A stretch of DNA of 64,000 nt from Bradyrhizobium sp. BRP22 (GTDB lineage Bacteria; Pseudomonadota; Alphaproteobacteria; Rhizobiales; Xanthobacteraceae), in NCBI RefSeq assembly GCF_020194175.1, contig NZ_JADYVX010000002.1:186001-250000 (forward strand). The letters run 5' to 3'. Both the position numbers and the translations under genes were made by a program. Below are positions 7,488-15,913 of this stretch, piece by piece. Position 1 is the stretch's first letter; each line of letters begins with the position of its first letter. The notes beneath the pieces are model-generated. The model was not told where the DNA came from. It was given only the letters and a program-made list of their open reading frames with translations, and did no database searches.

Positions 7488-8765
7488 TTACACCTTCTCC
7501 ACGCCGCACCATTCCGCGATGAACAGCGCGGTGGCTTTGGTGGATTTGCGCAGCGACTCCAGATCGACATATTCGTTGAAACCATGCATCGCCGCGCCGC
7601 TGGCGCCGAAGCACAGGCTCGGGATGTTGTAGTTCAATCCGTAGAAGCGGGTATCGGTGAGCGCGGTGAAGGCGCGATCTTCCACCGTGCCGCTATAGAC
7701 GGCGCCGAACGCCTTCGCGAACGCCGCTTCCGGCTCTGCCGAATTGGTGAGCTCATAGCCCTCTGACAGGAAGCCTGACCACTGCACCTCAGGCGGGTTG
7801 TTGGAAAGGAAGCGATGGTCGCGCGCGGCTGCCGACACGCAGGCCAGGATCTCCTTCTGGCACTCCGCGATCGACCAGCCCGGCAGCACCGCGATGCGGC
7901 AGTCGACGTCACACCAGGCCGGCACGCTGGAGGCCCAGTCGCCGCCTTTGATGATGCCGGGATTGAAATTGAGGGGATGCACGACGTCCTTGAAGTGACG
8001 GTCGGCCTTGGCGCGCTCGTTCCATTCGGCCTCGAGCTTTTCCAACGCGTGAATCAGATGATACGCCGCCATGATCGCGTTGGAGCCGGCGCCGGCCTCG
8101 AACACATGCACGGGGAAGCCGCGCACCCTCAGCCGAAACCAGATCACCCCGACCTGCGAGCGGATCATCTTGCCGTCGGTCGGCTCCGGAATGAAGCAGG
8201 CATCGGCGCGATAGCCGCGCTGCAGGGTCGAAAGCGCGCCGACACCGGTGCTCTCCTCCTCGATCACCGACTGGAAATGGATCCGCCCCGTCGGACGGAG
8301 ACGCGCCGCCTTGATCGCATCCAGCGCGTAGAGCGCGCCGATCGTGCCCGACTTCATGTCGCAGGCGCCGCGGCCGTACATCCGCCCGTCCTTGATGGTG
8401 GGCGAGAACGGCGGCGTCTCCCACATGTCGAGCGGGCCGGTCGGCACCACGTCGCAGTGCCCCTGCAGGATCAGCGATTTGCCGCCATTGCTGGGCGGCC
8501 GGTAGGTGCCGACCACCGTGCGCGCTTTGGAGAAATCGTGCTCGATCGGGCCGAAGCCGCGCAGGTCCTTCAGATCATCGACATTGATGTGCCAGTCGTC
8601 GACCTCATAGCCGCGCGCACGCAGGAGGTCGCCGATCATGTCCTGGCACGGACCTTCCGCGCCGCGGGTCGATGGGATCGCGACGAATTCCTTCGTGGTC
8701 GCAAGCTGCGCATCAAAGCCGGCATCAACGGCGTCCAGGATCCTTTGTTGCGTCTCGGCATTCAT
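7488..8765 (-). CDS. ArgE/DapE family deacylase (peptidase M20)
   Basis: A 425-aa zinc amidohydrolase of the M20 family. LILQGHCDVVPTGP gives the first metal His/Asp; GRGACDMKSGTIGALYALDA gives the bridging Asp region; VIEEESTGVGALSTL carries the catalytic Glu-Glu; the C-terminal SLCFGASGAAMHGFNEYV supplies the last metal His. A dimerisation insert lies around residues 215-330. The family removes acyl groups from amino acids or cleaves small amides (ArgE, DapE, acylase). Substrate not determinable. Length is normal. Confidence 0.9.
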   Translation of the reverse strand: MNAETQQRILDAVDAGFDAQLATTKEFVAIPSTRGAEGPCQDMIGDLLRARGYEVDDWHINVDDLKDLRGFGPIEHDFSKARTVVGTYRPPSNGGKSLILQGHCDVVPTGPLDMWETPPFSPTIKDGRMYGRGACDMKSGTIGALYALDAIKAARLRPTGRIHFQSVIEEESTGVGALSTLQRGYRADACFIPEPTDGKMIRSQVGVIWFRLRVRGFPVHVFEAGAGSNAIMAAYHLIHALEKLEAEWNERAKADRHFKDVVHPLNFNPGIIKGGDWASSVPAWCDVDCRIAVLPGWSIAECQKEILACVSAAARDHRFLSNNPPEVQWSGFLSEGYELTNSAEPEAAFAKAFGAVYSGTVEDRAFTALTDTRFYGLNYNIPSLCFGASGAAMHGFNEYVDLESLRKSTKATALFIAEWCGVEKV

Positions 8766-8835
8766 GCGGCAGCTCCAACTCCGGGTTCGATCGACAAGCG
8801 TACGGCCGCTTGCCCGACACCGCTATAGCGTGATC

Positions 8836-9558
8836 TCAGCCACCGGGGTACTGCGCAAAATAGGCATCTCGTAGCGCTTCTTCGAGCAGACGGCCCTCCG
8901 AATAGCCATTGAGCGATTCTGGCCGCGTCACCCCGTCGAGCAGCCGCGCGCAAGGTTCCGGCGCGCCGAGCACGGTGCGCACCGGAATGCGCTCGGCATA
9001 AATAGGCAATTCGTAATCCTCCTCGTCGTCGGCGACGCCCTTGGCGCGGATCTTGGCGGACGCCTCCTCGATCTCCATCGCGATGAAGGAGGTCGCCTTG
9101 ATCTCCTGCGTGTTGCTCGGCCGCAGGCTCGCGGTGCGATCGGGAAAAAACCGGTCGACCATGGCGACCAGTGCGCGCTGCTTCTCGTCCGGATCGGTGA
9201 CGAGGTAGGCCGTGCCGAATGCCATCACCGCGCGATAATCGGCCGAATGATTGAAGCCGCAGCGCGCCAGCACCAGGCTGTCGAGATGCGCGACCGTAAG
9301 ACAGACCCTCTGGCCCGAGGACTGGTTCCTCAGCATGCGGCTCGCGCTGCTGCCATGCCAGTAAAGCTTGGTCCCCTCCCGCCAGAAGAAGGTCGGCGTG
9401 CAGTAGGGCTGGCCGTCGATCGCATAGGAGACGTGGCACAGCATCGAGGAGTCGAGGATGCGGTGCACGGTGGCGTGATCATAGAAGCCGCGGTCATGGC
9501 GGCGCTTCACCTGGTTTCGCGGTGACAACGGATATGAGGCGGCAGCACCTTCGCTCAC
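8836..9558 (-). CDS. PNPOx-like FMN-binding split-barrel protein
   Basis: A 240-aa member of the pyridoxamine 5'-phosphate oxidase-like split-barrel family. LCHVSYAIDGQPYCTPTFFWREGTKLYWHGSSASRM matches the flavin-binding first half, and VCLTVAHLDSLVLARCGFNHSADYRAVMAFG the second barrel segment. GTG 9558 is chosen because AGGAG lies 6 nt upstream; a much longer upstream reading overlaps the divergent gene and is rejected. It is divergent from a MocR regulator, with a palindrome in between (9583-9594). Likely a flavin oxidoreductase; substrate unknown. Confidence 0.82.
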   Translation of the reverse strand: MSEGAAASYPLSPRNQVKRRHDRGFYDHATVHRILDSSMLCHVSYAIDGQPYCTPTFFWREGTKLYWHGSSASRMLRNQSSGQRVCLTVAHLDSLVLARCGFNHSADYRAVMAFGTAYLVTDPDEKQRALVAMVDRFFPDRTASLRPSNTQEIKATSFIAMEIEEASAKIRAKGVADDEEDYELPIYAERIPVRTVLGAPEPCARLLDGVTRPESLNGYSEGRLLEEALRDAYFAQYPGG

Positions 9559-9582
9559 GGCAACTCCTGTCGGGATTTTGAA

Positions 9583-9594
9583 CGTTTCGAAACG
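9583..9594. promoter_or_regulatory. candidate operator palindrome for the MocR regulator
   Basis: CGTTTCGAAACG is a perfect 12-bp palindrome, 24 bp from the flavoprotein start and 39 bp from the MocR start, in the only shared regulatory space. The flanks (AA before, GTT after) extend it imperfectly. MocR proteins commonly bind sites in the divergent promoter region they control; assignment to this regulator is inference. Confidence 0.5.
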
Positions 9595-9633
9595 GTTGTA
9601 GCGCCGGATTTGGTCTGCGATAGTGCCAATTCC

Positions 9634-11118
9634 ATGCGAAAAATTTCGACCAATTCCGCATCGCCGCGCAAGGCCGAGCTGCCGCTCGACCTTTCCGGAC
9701 CGCACGTCACGCCGGGCGCCTCCGGCCAGCAGCGCCTCTACCAGGCGCTTTGCCATGCCATCCTCGGCGGCATCGTCAAACCGGGCGAGCCGCTGCCGCC
9801 GTCCCGCACGCTCGCGCGGCAAACCGGCTTTCGCCGCAACGCGGTCGTCTCCGCCTATGAGCGACTGATCGCGGATGGCTTTGCGGTGGCGACCACAGGG
9901 TCCGGGACATTCGTCGCGGCGCGGATCCCGGCGCGAGCCAGCGAGGCGCCGAAGCCGAAGATCATCGTCGATGCGCCCCAGCAAGGCGCGCTCGCGCTCG
10001 GCTGCACGCATATCGATAGCCGCGCCCTGCAGCGCTTCCGCGCCTTTGTCGGCCGACGGATGCGCGCCTTCAGCGCCGAGCATTTCCATTACGGCGATCC
10101 CAGGGGCAGCCGCGAGCTCCGCGATGCGATCGCCGATCACCTCTTGTCGGCACGTGGCCTGCGCTGCGACCCGGAACAGATCATGCTGACATCGGGCACG
10201 CTGCACGGGTTACGCATTGTCTTGAGCGCGATCCTCAAGCCGGGCGACCAGATCTGGTGCGAGGATCCCGGCTATCCGATCGCACGCAGAACCATCGAGC
10301 ATTGCGGCTATCGCGCCGTTTCCGTTCCCGTCGACGCGTCGGGCATGGTGGTTGCAAACGGCCGGGCCCGAGCGCCGGCGGCGCGTGCGGCCTATGTGAC
10401 GCCGTCGCATCAATTTCCGCTCGGCGTGCAGATGTCGATGCCGCGCCGGCTCGAGCTACTCGACTGGGCCAAGAAAGCCGATGCCTTCGTGTTCGAGGAC
10501 GATTACGACAGCGAGTTCAGATATGACGGCGCTCCCCTGCTGTCGCTCGCCGGCATCGATCATCTCCGGCGCGTCATCTATATGGGCACGTTCGCCAAGA
10601 CGCTGTTTCCGGGATTGCGCATCGGTTATTGCGCGCTGCCCGAAAAATTGATCGGCCCGGTCACGGCGGCCCGCGCCGCGCTCGACCGCTTTCCCGGCAC
10701 GCTGATGGAAGGCGCCGTCGCCGACATGCTGAATTCCGGCGCTTTCGCCGCCAACCTGAAGAAGGTGCGCAGGCTCTATCGCGAGGCCCGCGACGCGCTG
10801 GCCTCGACATTGTCAGAGGCCTCCAATGGTGAGTTGTCGGTGCCGGTCCCCTCGCAGGGCCTGCATCTGGTGGCGCGGTTCGATCCGTCGACAGAACCGC
10901 TCGTAGCATCGCAGGCCAGGAGCGCCGCCGGCGTCGACGGCTGGCTGCTCGCCGAGACCTATCACCGCGCGCGTCCCCTGCCCGGCTTCGTGCTGGGATT
11001 TGCCGGCCACGACCTTCCGCAACTGAAAGCATCAGCCGAACGATTGGCAAAGGCGTCGCTCGCGGAGCTGCGCGCGAAGCGCCGCTCTATGAGAATCGCC
11101 GACGCCTCACTAAGGTGA
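9634..11118 (+). CDS. MocR/PdxR-type GntR-aminotransferase regulator
   Basis: A 494-aa chimera. Residues ~25-100 form a GntR winged helix (QQRLYQALCHAILGGIVKPG, LPPSRTLARQTGFRRNAVVSAYERL, GSGTFVA). Residues ~130-480 are a class I aminotransferase-like domain with VTPSHQFPLG and, for the PLP Schiff-base lysine, YMGTFAKTLFPGLRIGY (Lys in the SxxK-like FAK). Such proteins sense PLP or PLP-amino acid adducts and control divergent genes. Its neighbour is a PNPOx-like flavoprotein, so a link to vitamin B6 metabolism is plausible but not shown. Start ATG 9634; 24 nt earlier GTG is less likely. Confidence 0.88.
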   Translation: MRKISTNSASPRKAELPLDLSGPHVTPGASGQQRLYQALCHAILGGIVKPGEPLPPSRTLARQTGFRRNAVVSAYERLIADGFAVATTGSGTFVAARIPARASEAPKPKIIVDAPQQGALALGCTHIDSRALQRFRAFVGRRMRAFSAEHFHYGDPRGSRELRDAIADHLLSARGLRCDPEQIMLTSGTLHGLRIVLSAILKPGDQIWCEDPGYPIARRTIEHCGYRAVSVPVDASGMVVANGRARAPAARAAYVTPSHQFPLGVQMSMPRRLELLDWAKKADAFVFEDDYDSEFRYDGAPLLSLAGIDHLRRVIYMGTFAKTLFPGLRIGYCALPEKLIGPVTAARAALDRFPGTLMEGAVADMLNSGAFAANLKKVRRLYREARDALASTLSEASNGELSVPVPSQGLHLVARFDPSTEPLVASQARSAAGVDGWLLAETYHRARPLPGFVLGFAGHDLPQLKASAERLAKASLAELRAKRRSMRIADASLR

Positions 11119-11148
11119 AGGCGAAAAGTTTCTCGGCGGAGATACCGG

Positions 11149-11301
11149 ATGCCCGGCAATCGCAACGTCCTGTATCTGATCATCGGTGTGCTGCTCGCCG
11201 TCATCGGCGTGCTCAGCTACCAGCTCTACCAGGCCAAGAAGCAGCCCGAAGGTTTCCAGATCAATGTCGGCCCCGACGGGCTGAAGATCCAAGGCAAGTG
11301 A
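11149..11301 (+). CDS. small single-pass membrane protein (50 aa)
   Basis: A 50-aa protein from ATG 11149, with GGCGGAG 7 nt upstream. NVLYLIIGVLLAVIGVLSYQLYQ is a single membrane helix, followed by a short polar tail (FQINVGPDGLKIQGK) likely in the periplasm. It follows the MocR gene and immediately precedes the next secreted protein gene. No function is known. The ribosome site, hydrophobic pattern and codon use support it. Confidence 0.65.
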   Translation: MPGNRNVLYLIIGVLLAVIGVLSYQLYQAKKQPEGFQINVGPDGLKIQGK

Positions 11302-11311
11302 TGTTCGAGTG

Positions 11312-11572
11312 ATGCGGATGATCTCGAGAAAAATTCTGCGCGTCGGCTGCATCGCGCTGCTTGGTTGGCTCGCATCACCGCTGGCAGCGTCGGCCCAGGT
11401 GCTGGGGCGCGAGCAGGACATCATCGATTTGCGACTGGGCCAGCGCGTGCTGGTTGACGATGGATCGTGCCCCGCGGGCCAGATCAAGGAAGTCTCGGGC
11501 TCACAGATGACGAGCCATGGCGTCACGCGCGTACGCAAATGCATCCCGCGCCTCGGTACCAAGAAGCGCTAA
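11312..11572 (+). CDS. small secreted protein, DUF6719-like
   Basis: An 86-aa protein with an N-terminal signal peptide (ILRVGCIALLGWLASPLAASAQ, cleavage after ASA). The mature part, REQDIIDLRLGQRVLVDDGSCPAGQIKEV, has two Cys (SC..KC) that could form one disulfide in the periplasm. I recall such proteins in Bradyrhizobium as DUF6719, without known role; this match is from memory. ATG 11312 or GTG 11309 could be the start. It follows the 50-aa gene by 10 bp. Confidence 0.68.
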   Translation: MRMISRKILRVGCIALLGWLASPLAASAQVLGREQDIIDLRLGQRVLVDDGSCPAGQIKEVSGSQMTSHGVTRVRKCIPRLGTKKR

Positions 11573-11586
11573 GATCATACCTATCC

Positions 11587-11689
11587 GTCATGCCCCGCGC
11601 AGGCGGGGCATCCAGTAATCGACGTCGCCAGTCGTGCGCACGACGCACGCCGTCGAATACTGGATCGCCCGGTCAAGCCGGGCGATGAC
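11587..11689. repeat. GTCATGCCCCGCGCAGGCGGGG inverted-repeat element, copy 1
   Basis: Starts GTCATGCCCCGCGCAGGCGG and ends GGTCAAGCCGGGCGATGAC, with inner TCCAGTA/TACTGGA arms. The two ends each form their own hairpin (CCCCGC..GCGGGG and CGCCCGG..CCGGGCG). It lies between convergent genes. A second copy is at 48995-49095. Confidence 0.75.
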
Positions 11690-11714
11690 CTCGCGTGATG
11701 ATCGAGAACGCCGC

Positions 11715-12128
11715 TCACTCCGTCGCCGGATCGAACATGCACTGCAGCGTGGGCTTGGCGATCTTGGTGAAGGTCGGGCCGATCTCGGACTGCTTTGAGG
11801 GCGGCACCCAGTCGGTCTCGATTGTCGGTACGCCGGTCTCGCTGATGCCGCGCAGCAGGGCTTCACGCAGATCGGGATCATCGACGGTGGCGGCAGCATA
11901 ATCGTGCAGACAGCCGCATACGGCTTCCGGATGCGCCCAGCGGCCCAGCATGTGTGGCGCGCACAGGCGCACGAATTCGCCACGCGGGTCCGGCAGCACC
12001 TTGAACAGGGTGCGGAATTGCGTCGGCTGGGTTTGGAGCGTTGCCGGCACTTGCGCTTGTACGGAACTCGCAGAAATGATCGATGCTGCGATGACGGCGA
12101 GACAGGTGCGCAAGAGGTTGCAGTTCAT
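11715..12128 (-). CDS. hypothetical secreted protein (137 aa)
   Basis: A 137-aa protein with a signal peptide (LLRTCLAVIAASIISASSVQAQ). The mature protein has three Cys (RLCAPHM, AVCGCLHDY) plus one near the C terminus (LQCMFDP), suggesting disulfides in the periplasm. No family is recognised. ATG start at 12128. The next gene on the same strand (12327) is 37 bp upstream, so the two may share a transcript. Confidence 0.7.
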   Translation of the reverse strand: MNCNLLRTCLAVIAASIISASSVQAQVPATLQTQPTQFRTLFKVLPDPRGEFVRLCAPHMLGRWAHPEAVCGCLHDYAAATVDDPDLREALLRGISETGVPTIETDWVPPSKQSEIGPTFTKIAKPTLQCMFDPATE

Positions 12129-12165
12129 TTACCGTAGGCTTTCTTGCAGACTGCTCTGGGGGCGC

Positions 12166-12327
12166 TCAGTTGGCGGCAACGACGATCGTCTGCATTGCGG
12201 CGACTGCGATCGGCGAACCGCTATAGGAGAAGGTGCCGACGCCCGGAAGCTCGCTGTCGGAGGTTCCGGCCAGTGAGGGTCCGGCCAGGACGAAGGCGAA
12301 GGCAAGGATGAAGCTGATCGTCCGCAT
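12166..12327 (-). CDS. small secreted hypothetical protein (53 aa)
   Basis: A 53-aa protein: a signal peptide (SFILAFAFVLAGPSLA) and a short mature part (GTSDSELPGVGTFSYSGSPIAVAAMQTIVVAAN). GGAGAC lies 6 nt before ATG 12327. Function unknown; similar tiny exported proteins recur in this genus. Too little sequence for a firm family. Confidence 0.55.
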   Translation of the reverse strand: MRTISFILAFAFVLAGPSLAGTSDSELPGVGTFSYSGSPIAVAAMQTIVVAAN

Positions 12328-13072
12328 TGGCTGTCTCCGGTCCTCCAGCCCGCCGTCTTGTTGGTGTGATAGCCAAGCCCTGTTTCCGGACCTCTGCGCC
12401 AAAAGCCGAAAATGGTTTCATTCTACTGCAGAATTGTTTCGTCGGTTCCGCGCGACGAAACATTGGCGCAAAAAACTCAATGATTTCAGTGGCGGCAATG
12501 CTGGTACACCAGCGCTCCTGAGCGGCATCGCGCCATCCGCGACGAAATGATTCACGGCGCGAGTGACATAGATCAACGCCGGCAGCCACGGCTTCGCGCT
12601 AGATTGTCGACGCGCCGAGCGCAAACGTCGCGAGTTCTTAATCTTTGGCCGCTAGGAGCGCTGCAGCAAACTGAACCCCAGAGCTTACTCCGCCGACTCA
12701 GTCGAACAACTCGCAACCTTTGTTGCTGGTTGCGCGTTAGTCCCTCCACCCAATCCAACGAAGGATCGCAGTCGTGGGCAATGGCAACATCGATGTTGGC
12801 AAGGAAGCCGCGACCCGCAAACCCGGCCAGCAGCAGATGACGGGAGCGATGTCGCAGCAAGGCACTTACGTCATGGGCGACAATGAATGCGCGCAGCAGA
12901 AGCTCGTGCGCCTCGTAGGCTGTCGCGATCCCCAAGCCCGCCTTCAGGCCGGGATGCGAGGATCCGAGTTGAAGAAGCGGCAGTTCTAGCCACGTCTCCA
13001 GTGCAGCATGATCCGGAAGAGCGGGTTTTCGCTTGCGACGAACGGAAGCGTTTGCGTGGCGATCGTCGCATT
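12328..13072. other. 745-bp stretch without a convincing gene
   Basis: Contains a perfect 9-bp inverted repeat (GTTTCGTCG 12436-12444 / CGACGAAAC 12453-12461), a GTGA-N6-TCAA motif at about 12563-12576 that is one base off the FixK2/FNR-type TTGA-N6-TCAA pattern, a 71-codon reading frame (12774-12989, +) that resembles nothing known, and a degenerate palindromic repeat near 13010. Most of it appears non-coding. Confidence 0.5.
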
Positions 13073-13621
13073 CTATTGGATGAAGTCGCTGCACTTCTGC
13101 ACGACGGTGTCGGCTGCGCCCCAGGGCATGATCGGCACCGATGAAGTCGAGTTCTTCGGCGAGCCTTCGATCAGCTTGTCTGAATACACCATGTAGACCA
13201 GCACGTTGCGCTTGGCATCGCAACCGCGGACGATCTGCATCTTCTTGAAGAACAGCGACCGGCGCTGGCGGAACATGTCGTCGCCCTGGCTCATCTTGTC
13301 CTTGAAGCGGATCGGGCCGATCTGCCGGCAGGCCAGCGAGATGTCTGAGACTTCCTCGGCCAATCCCAGCCAGCCCTTGAAGCCGCCCTTCTCCGGCACC
13401 GTGAAATGACAGGCTACGCCTTCGACCTCGGGATCATCGACGCCATAGGTCGCGAGCTTGTCGTTGGGCGAAATCCATTTGAACACGGTGGAGCGGCGGA
13501 AGATCAGGTCGGGCTCGTCGGCGGCAGCGGCCGCCTGCACCAGTCCCAGCGTCAAGACGACTGTGGCCAAAGCCAGCCTCTTCCAAGGCATTCGAGGAGA
13601 AGTGATGGCTTTGGCGCGCAT
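13073..13621 (-). CDS. creA: CreA family protein
   Basis: A 182-aa exported protein: signal peptide (LALATVVLTLGLVQAAAA), then the CreA pattern: STVFKWISPNDKLATYGVDDPEVEGVACHF, GGFKGWLGLAEEVSDISLACRQIGPI and the MVYSDKLIEGSPKNSTSSVP block. CreA is a small periplasmic protein of unknown biochemical role, so named for its position in the E. coli cre locus. Several conserved Cys could be disulfide-linked. Start ATG 13621 (or 13591). No creBCD genes are nearby. Confidence 0.88.
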   Translation of the reverse strand: MRAKAITSPRMPWKRLALATVVLTLGLVQAAAAADEPDLIFRRSTVFKWISPNDKLATYGVDDPEVEGVACHFTVPEKGGFKGWLGLAEEVSDISLACRQIGPIRFKDKMSQGDDMFRQRRSLFFKKMQIVRGCDAKRNVLVYMVYSDKLIEGSPKNSTSSVPIMPWGAADTVVQKCSDFIQ

Positions 13622-13846
13622 GACGGCTCCGCTACGTTGTTGGCGCGGCCTATGTATGGCGAAAAGGCTGCGCGGGAAAGCTACAGGCGTTAACAGGCCT
13701 GGTCGGCTTTAACCGAATGTGAGGCTTTTTTGCTACGCTTTTGACGGAAAGCGTCGCGATCACAGAAGGGTTAAAGTGCCTGCGCTGGTGAACGTTTTGC
13801 GCGTCTGCGACAACCAACCAATATTGGACTGGGAATCTTGAGGACT

Positions 13847-15562
13847 ATGCGCGTGTGCGGACGTCGGATTTCAACCTTGCATATTGCACGTGACCGGGTT
13901 TGGAAGATCGCAATTCTTGCGACGCTAGGCACGGTTGGCGCCGGATCGCAGGCCGATGCCGCGCTCTATTACTGGCGTGATTACGATCCCAGCTACTACC
14001 AGCCGGAGCCCCAGATCCAGCCGCGGCGGCAAAAGCCGCGCAAGCCCGCCGTAAAGGCAACAGTCCCCGAAAAGGAGACCGGCACCAAACCGCAGGCGCC
14101 GCTGATCATCACAGTCTCGATTCAGAACCAGAAGATGCGCGTCTTTGACGGCAACGGCCTGTTCGCCGAGAGCCCGGTCTCGACCGGCATGAAGGGCCAC
14201 TCCACCCCGATGGGTGTCTTCAGCATCATCCAGAAACACAAATTCCATCACTCCAACATCTATAGCGGCGCGCCGATGCCCTATATGCAGCGGATCACCT
14301 GGTCGGGTGTCGCAATGCATGCCGGCGTGCTGCCCGGCTACCCCGCGTCGCATGGCTGCATCCGGATGCCGATGGCATTCGCGATCAAGATGTGGAATTG
14401 GACCAAGATGGGCGCGCGCGTCATCATTACACCCGGCGAGATCACGCCTGCGGCTTTCTCGCATCCGCTCCTCGCCACGCAGAAAGTGGTGCCGCAGCCG
14501 GTCGCAGAAGAACCGAAGGTTGACGCTCCGCTCGGCGTCAAGGGCGACAAAGGCGACAAGGGCGCGGAGATCAAGCCCGCCAACGAAACCAATCTCGAGT
14601 TGCGCGTGACCGTAGGCCACGCCGAGCTGCAAACGCCGCTGCGCGAGCAGACTCATACCGCGGACGCCAGCGGTGCGATGCCATCGGCAAGCCGCTCCGT
14701 CGCGTGGTCTGGCGCCGCCATGGCGAAAGCTGATGAGGCTTTGAAGAGCGAAGTGAACGGCGCCGCGCCCGGGACGCAGGCGGAAACCGAAGCTGGACTG
14801 ACCAGGATCGCGGCGGCAACCGCTTCCAACGCCAGGCCGGACCCGATCGGCGACGCGAAATCCACGGCCGACCTGACGCCGGTTGAGATCACCGCCAGCA
14901 CGGAACCTTCGAAAACCGAAGCGCCTGCCGTGAACGCCGAGACAAGGGCGGAAGCAGTCAGGCAGGATGCACCCAAGATCGACGCGGCAAAGCCGACCGA
15001 ACCGAAGACTGCGGAGAGATCGGCCGAGCCCGTCAAGCAGGCCGACGCGCCCCCTGCCGACATCAAGAAGGATGCTTCACGCTTGCCTGGCGCCGCGAAG
15101 CTCGATCCACCGAAGCGGACCGGTCAGATCGCCGTCTTGATCAGCCGCAAGGATTCCAAGCTCTACGTACGGCAGAACTTCGCGCCGCTGTTTGAGGTGC
15201 CCGTGGTGATCGCGCCTGGCGAGCGGCCGCTCGGCACGCATGTGTTCACCGCCCAGGTCGACAAGAGCGACCCCAACCTGCTGCGCTGGTCGGTGGTCTC
15301 GCTGCCGACCGCGCGCACGACCATGCGTCTCGAGGACGACCCGGCACGGCGGCGCCGCGCCGCAGCCGCTCCCGCCGAACTCAAGCCGCAGCCGCTCGCC
15401 AGCAGCCCGGCGGAAGCGCTCGACCGCATCACCATCCCGCAGGACGCAATGGCGCGCGTTAACGAGGCGCTCACGTCAGGCGGCTCGATCATCGTCTCCG
15501 ACCAGGGGATCAACCAGGGCGAAACCGGCGAAGGCACCGACTTCATCATGCCGCTGCGCTAG
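13847..15562 (+). CDS. L,D-transpeptidase (YkuD), two-domain
   Basis: A 571-aa exported protein. After an N-terminal hydrophobic segment and an ADA cleavage region comes a Pro/Lys/Arg-rich stretch, then a YkuD domain (residues ~80-215) with the active-site SHGCIRMP near residue 170; it makes 3-3 peptidoglycan cross-links or anchors proteins. A collagen-like GVKGDKGDKGAE and a long Ala/Glu/Lys-rich linker follow. The C-terminal ~140 residues (IAVLISRKDSKLYVRQ, PLGTHVFTAQ) look like a second YkuD-like fold without an SHGCxR motif. The TAG stop is supplied by a CTAG repeat element. ATG 13847 preferred over TTG 13838. Confidence 0.88.
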   Translation: MRVCGRRISTLHIARDRVWKIAILATLGTVGAGSQADAALYYWRDYDPSYYQPEPQIQPRRQKPRKPAVKATVPEKETGTKPQAPLIITVSIQNQKMRVFDGNGLFAESPVSTGMKGHSTPMGVFSIIQKHKFHHSNIYSGAPMPYMQRITWSGVAMHAGVLPGYPASHGCIRMPMAFAIKMWNWTKMGARVIITPGEITPAAFSHPLLATQKVVPQPVAEEPKVDAPLGVKGDKGDKGAEIKPANETNLELRVTVGHAELQTPLREQTHTADASGAMPSASRSVAWSGAAMAKADEALKSEVNGAAPGTQAETEAGLTRIAAATASNARPDPIGDAKSTADLTPVEITASTEPSKTEAPAVNAETRAEAVRQDAPKIDAAKPTEPKTAERSAEPVKQADAPPADIKKDASRLPGAAKLDPPKRTGQIAVLISRKDSKLYVRQNFAPLFEVPVVIAPGERPLGTHVFTAQVDKSDPNLLRWSVVSLPTARTTMRLEDDPARRRRAAAAPAELKPQPLASSPAEALDRITIPQDAMARVNEALTSGGSIIVSDQGINQGETGEGTDFIMPLR

Positions 15563-15664
15563 AGCATTTTCGGTTCTGATTGAATCAGAACCGAAGCTCT
15601 AGATTGTTGTTTTGACGCGTTTTCTTCACGCGAACCGGTATCCACTTCGCTCGAAAACGCTCTA
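15559..15664 (+). repeat. CTAG-bounded ~106-bp element, copy A
   Basis: Runs from CTAGAGCATTTTCGGTTCTG through AATCAGAACCGAAGCTCTAG to CTCGAAAACGCTCTAA. The left part is an inverted repeat, TTCGGTTCTGATT-G-AATCAGAACCGAA; the right part pairs GCGTTTTC with GAAAACGC. Its first CTAG gives the TAG stop (15560-15562) of the L,D-transpeptidase gene. Other copies: 33741-33845, 42266-42372 (reversed), 43893-43999. Confidence 0.88.
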
Positions 15665-15732
15665 AGCATCTCGGCTTGCCGCGGAGCATAGGCGGCCTGC
15701 ACAAGCGCGGTGAACGGCCAAGACCTCCGCTC

Positions 15733-15836
15733 GTCATTCCGGGATGCGCCCGAAGGCGCAGGCCCGGAATCCATGACGCCACAAAACGCATGGATGAATA
15801 GATTCCGGGCTCGCGCTTCGCGCGCCCAGGAATGAC
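15733..15836. repeat. GTCATTCCGGG inverted-repeat element, copy 1
   Basis: Ends are GTCATTCCGGG and CCCAGGAATGAC; internal GGCCCGGAATCCAT is matched by ATAGATTCCGGGCTCG, and two short hairpins (GCGCCCGAAGGCGC and GCGCTTCGCGCGC) sit in the arms. A related copy is at 26783-26885. Confidence 0.75.
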
Positions 15837-15913
15837 AGACCCCGTAACGGCTTCTTGAAGGCCAAGGCCGCTCGGCCGGGTTATTGTTCCACGAACCTTC
15901 ACTCTGAAGGGGA

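Noticed and set aside
8836..10206. 456-codon extension of the PNPOx-like protein
   Set aside because: The N-terminal part is antisense to the MocR gene; a GTG with AGGAG at 9558 fits the family start.
12774..12989. 71-codon plus-strand frame
   Set aside because: GTG start, no clear ribosome site, no family resemblance; kept only as a note in the intergenic entry.
12573..13223. 216-codon minus-strand frame
   Set aside because: It overlaps the creA 3' end, and its His/Arg/Leu pattern is that of a shadow frame; no domain or ribosome site supports it.
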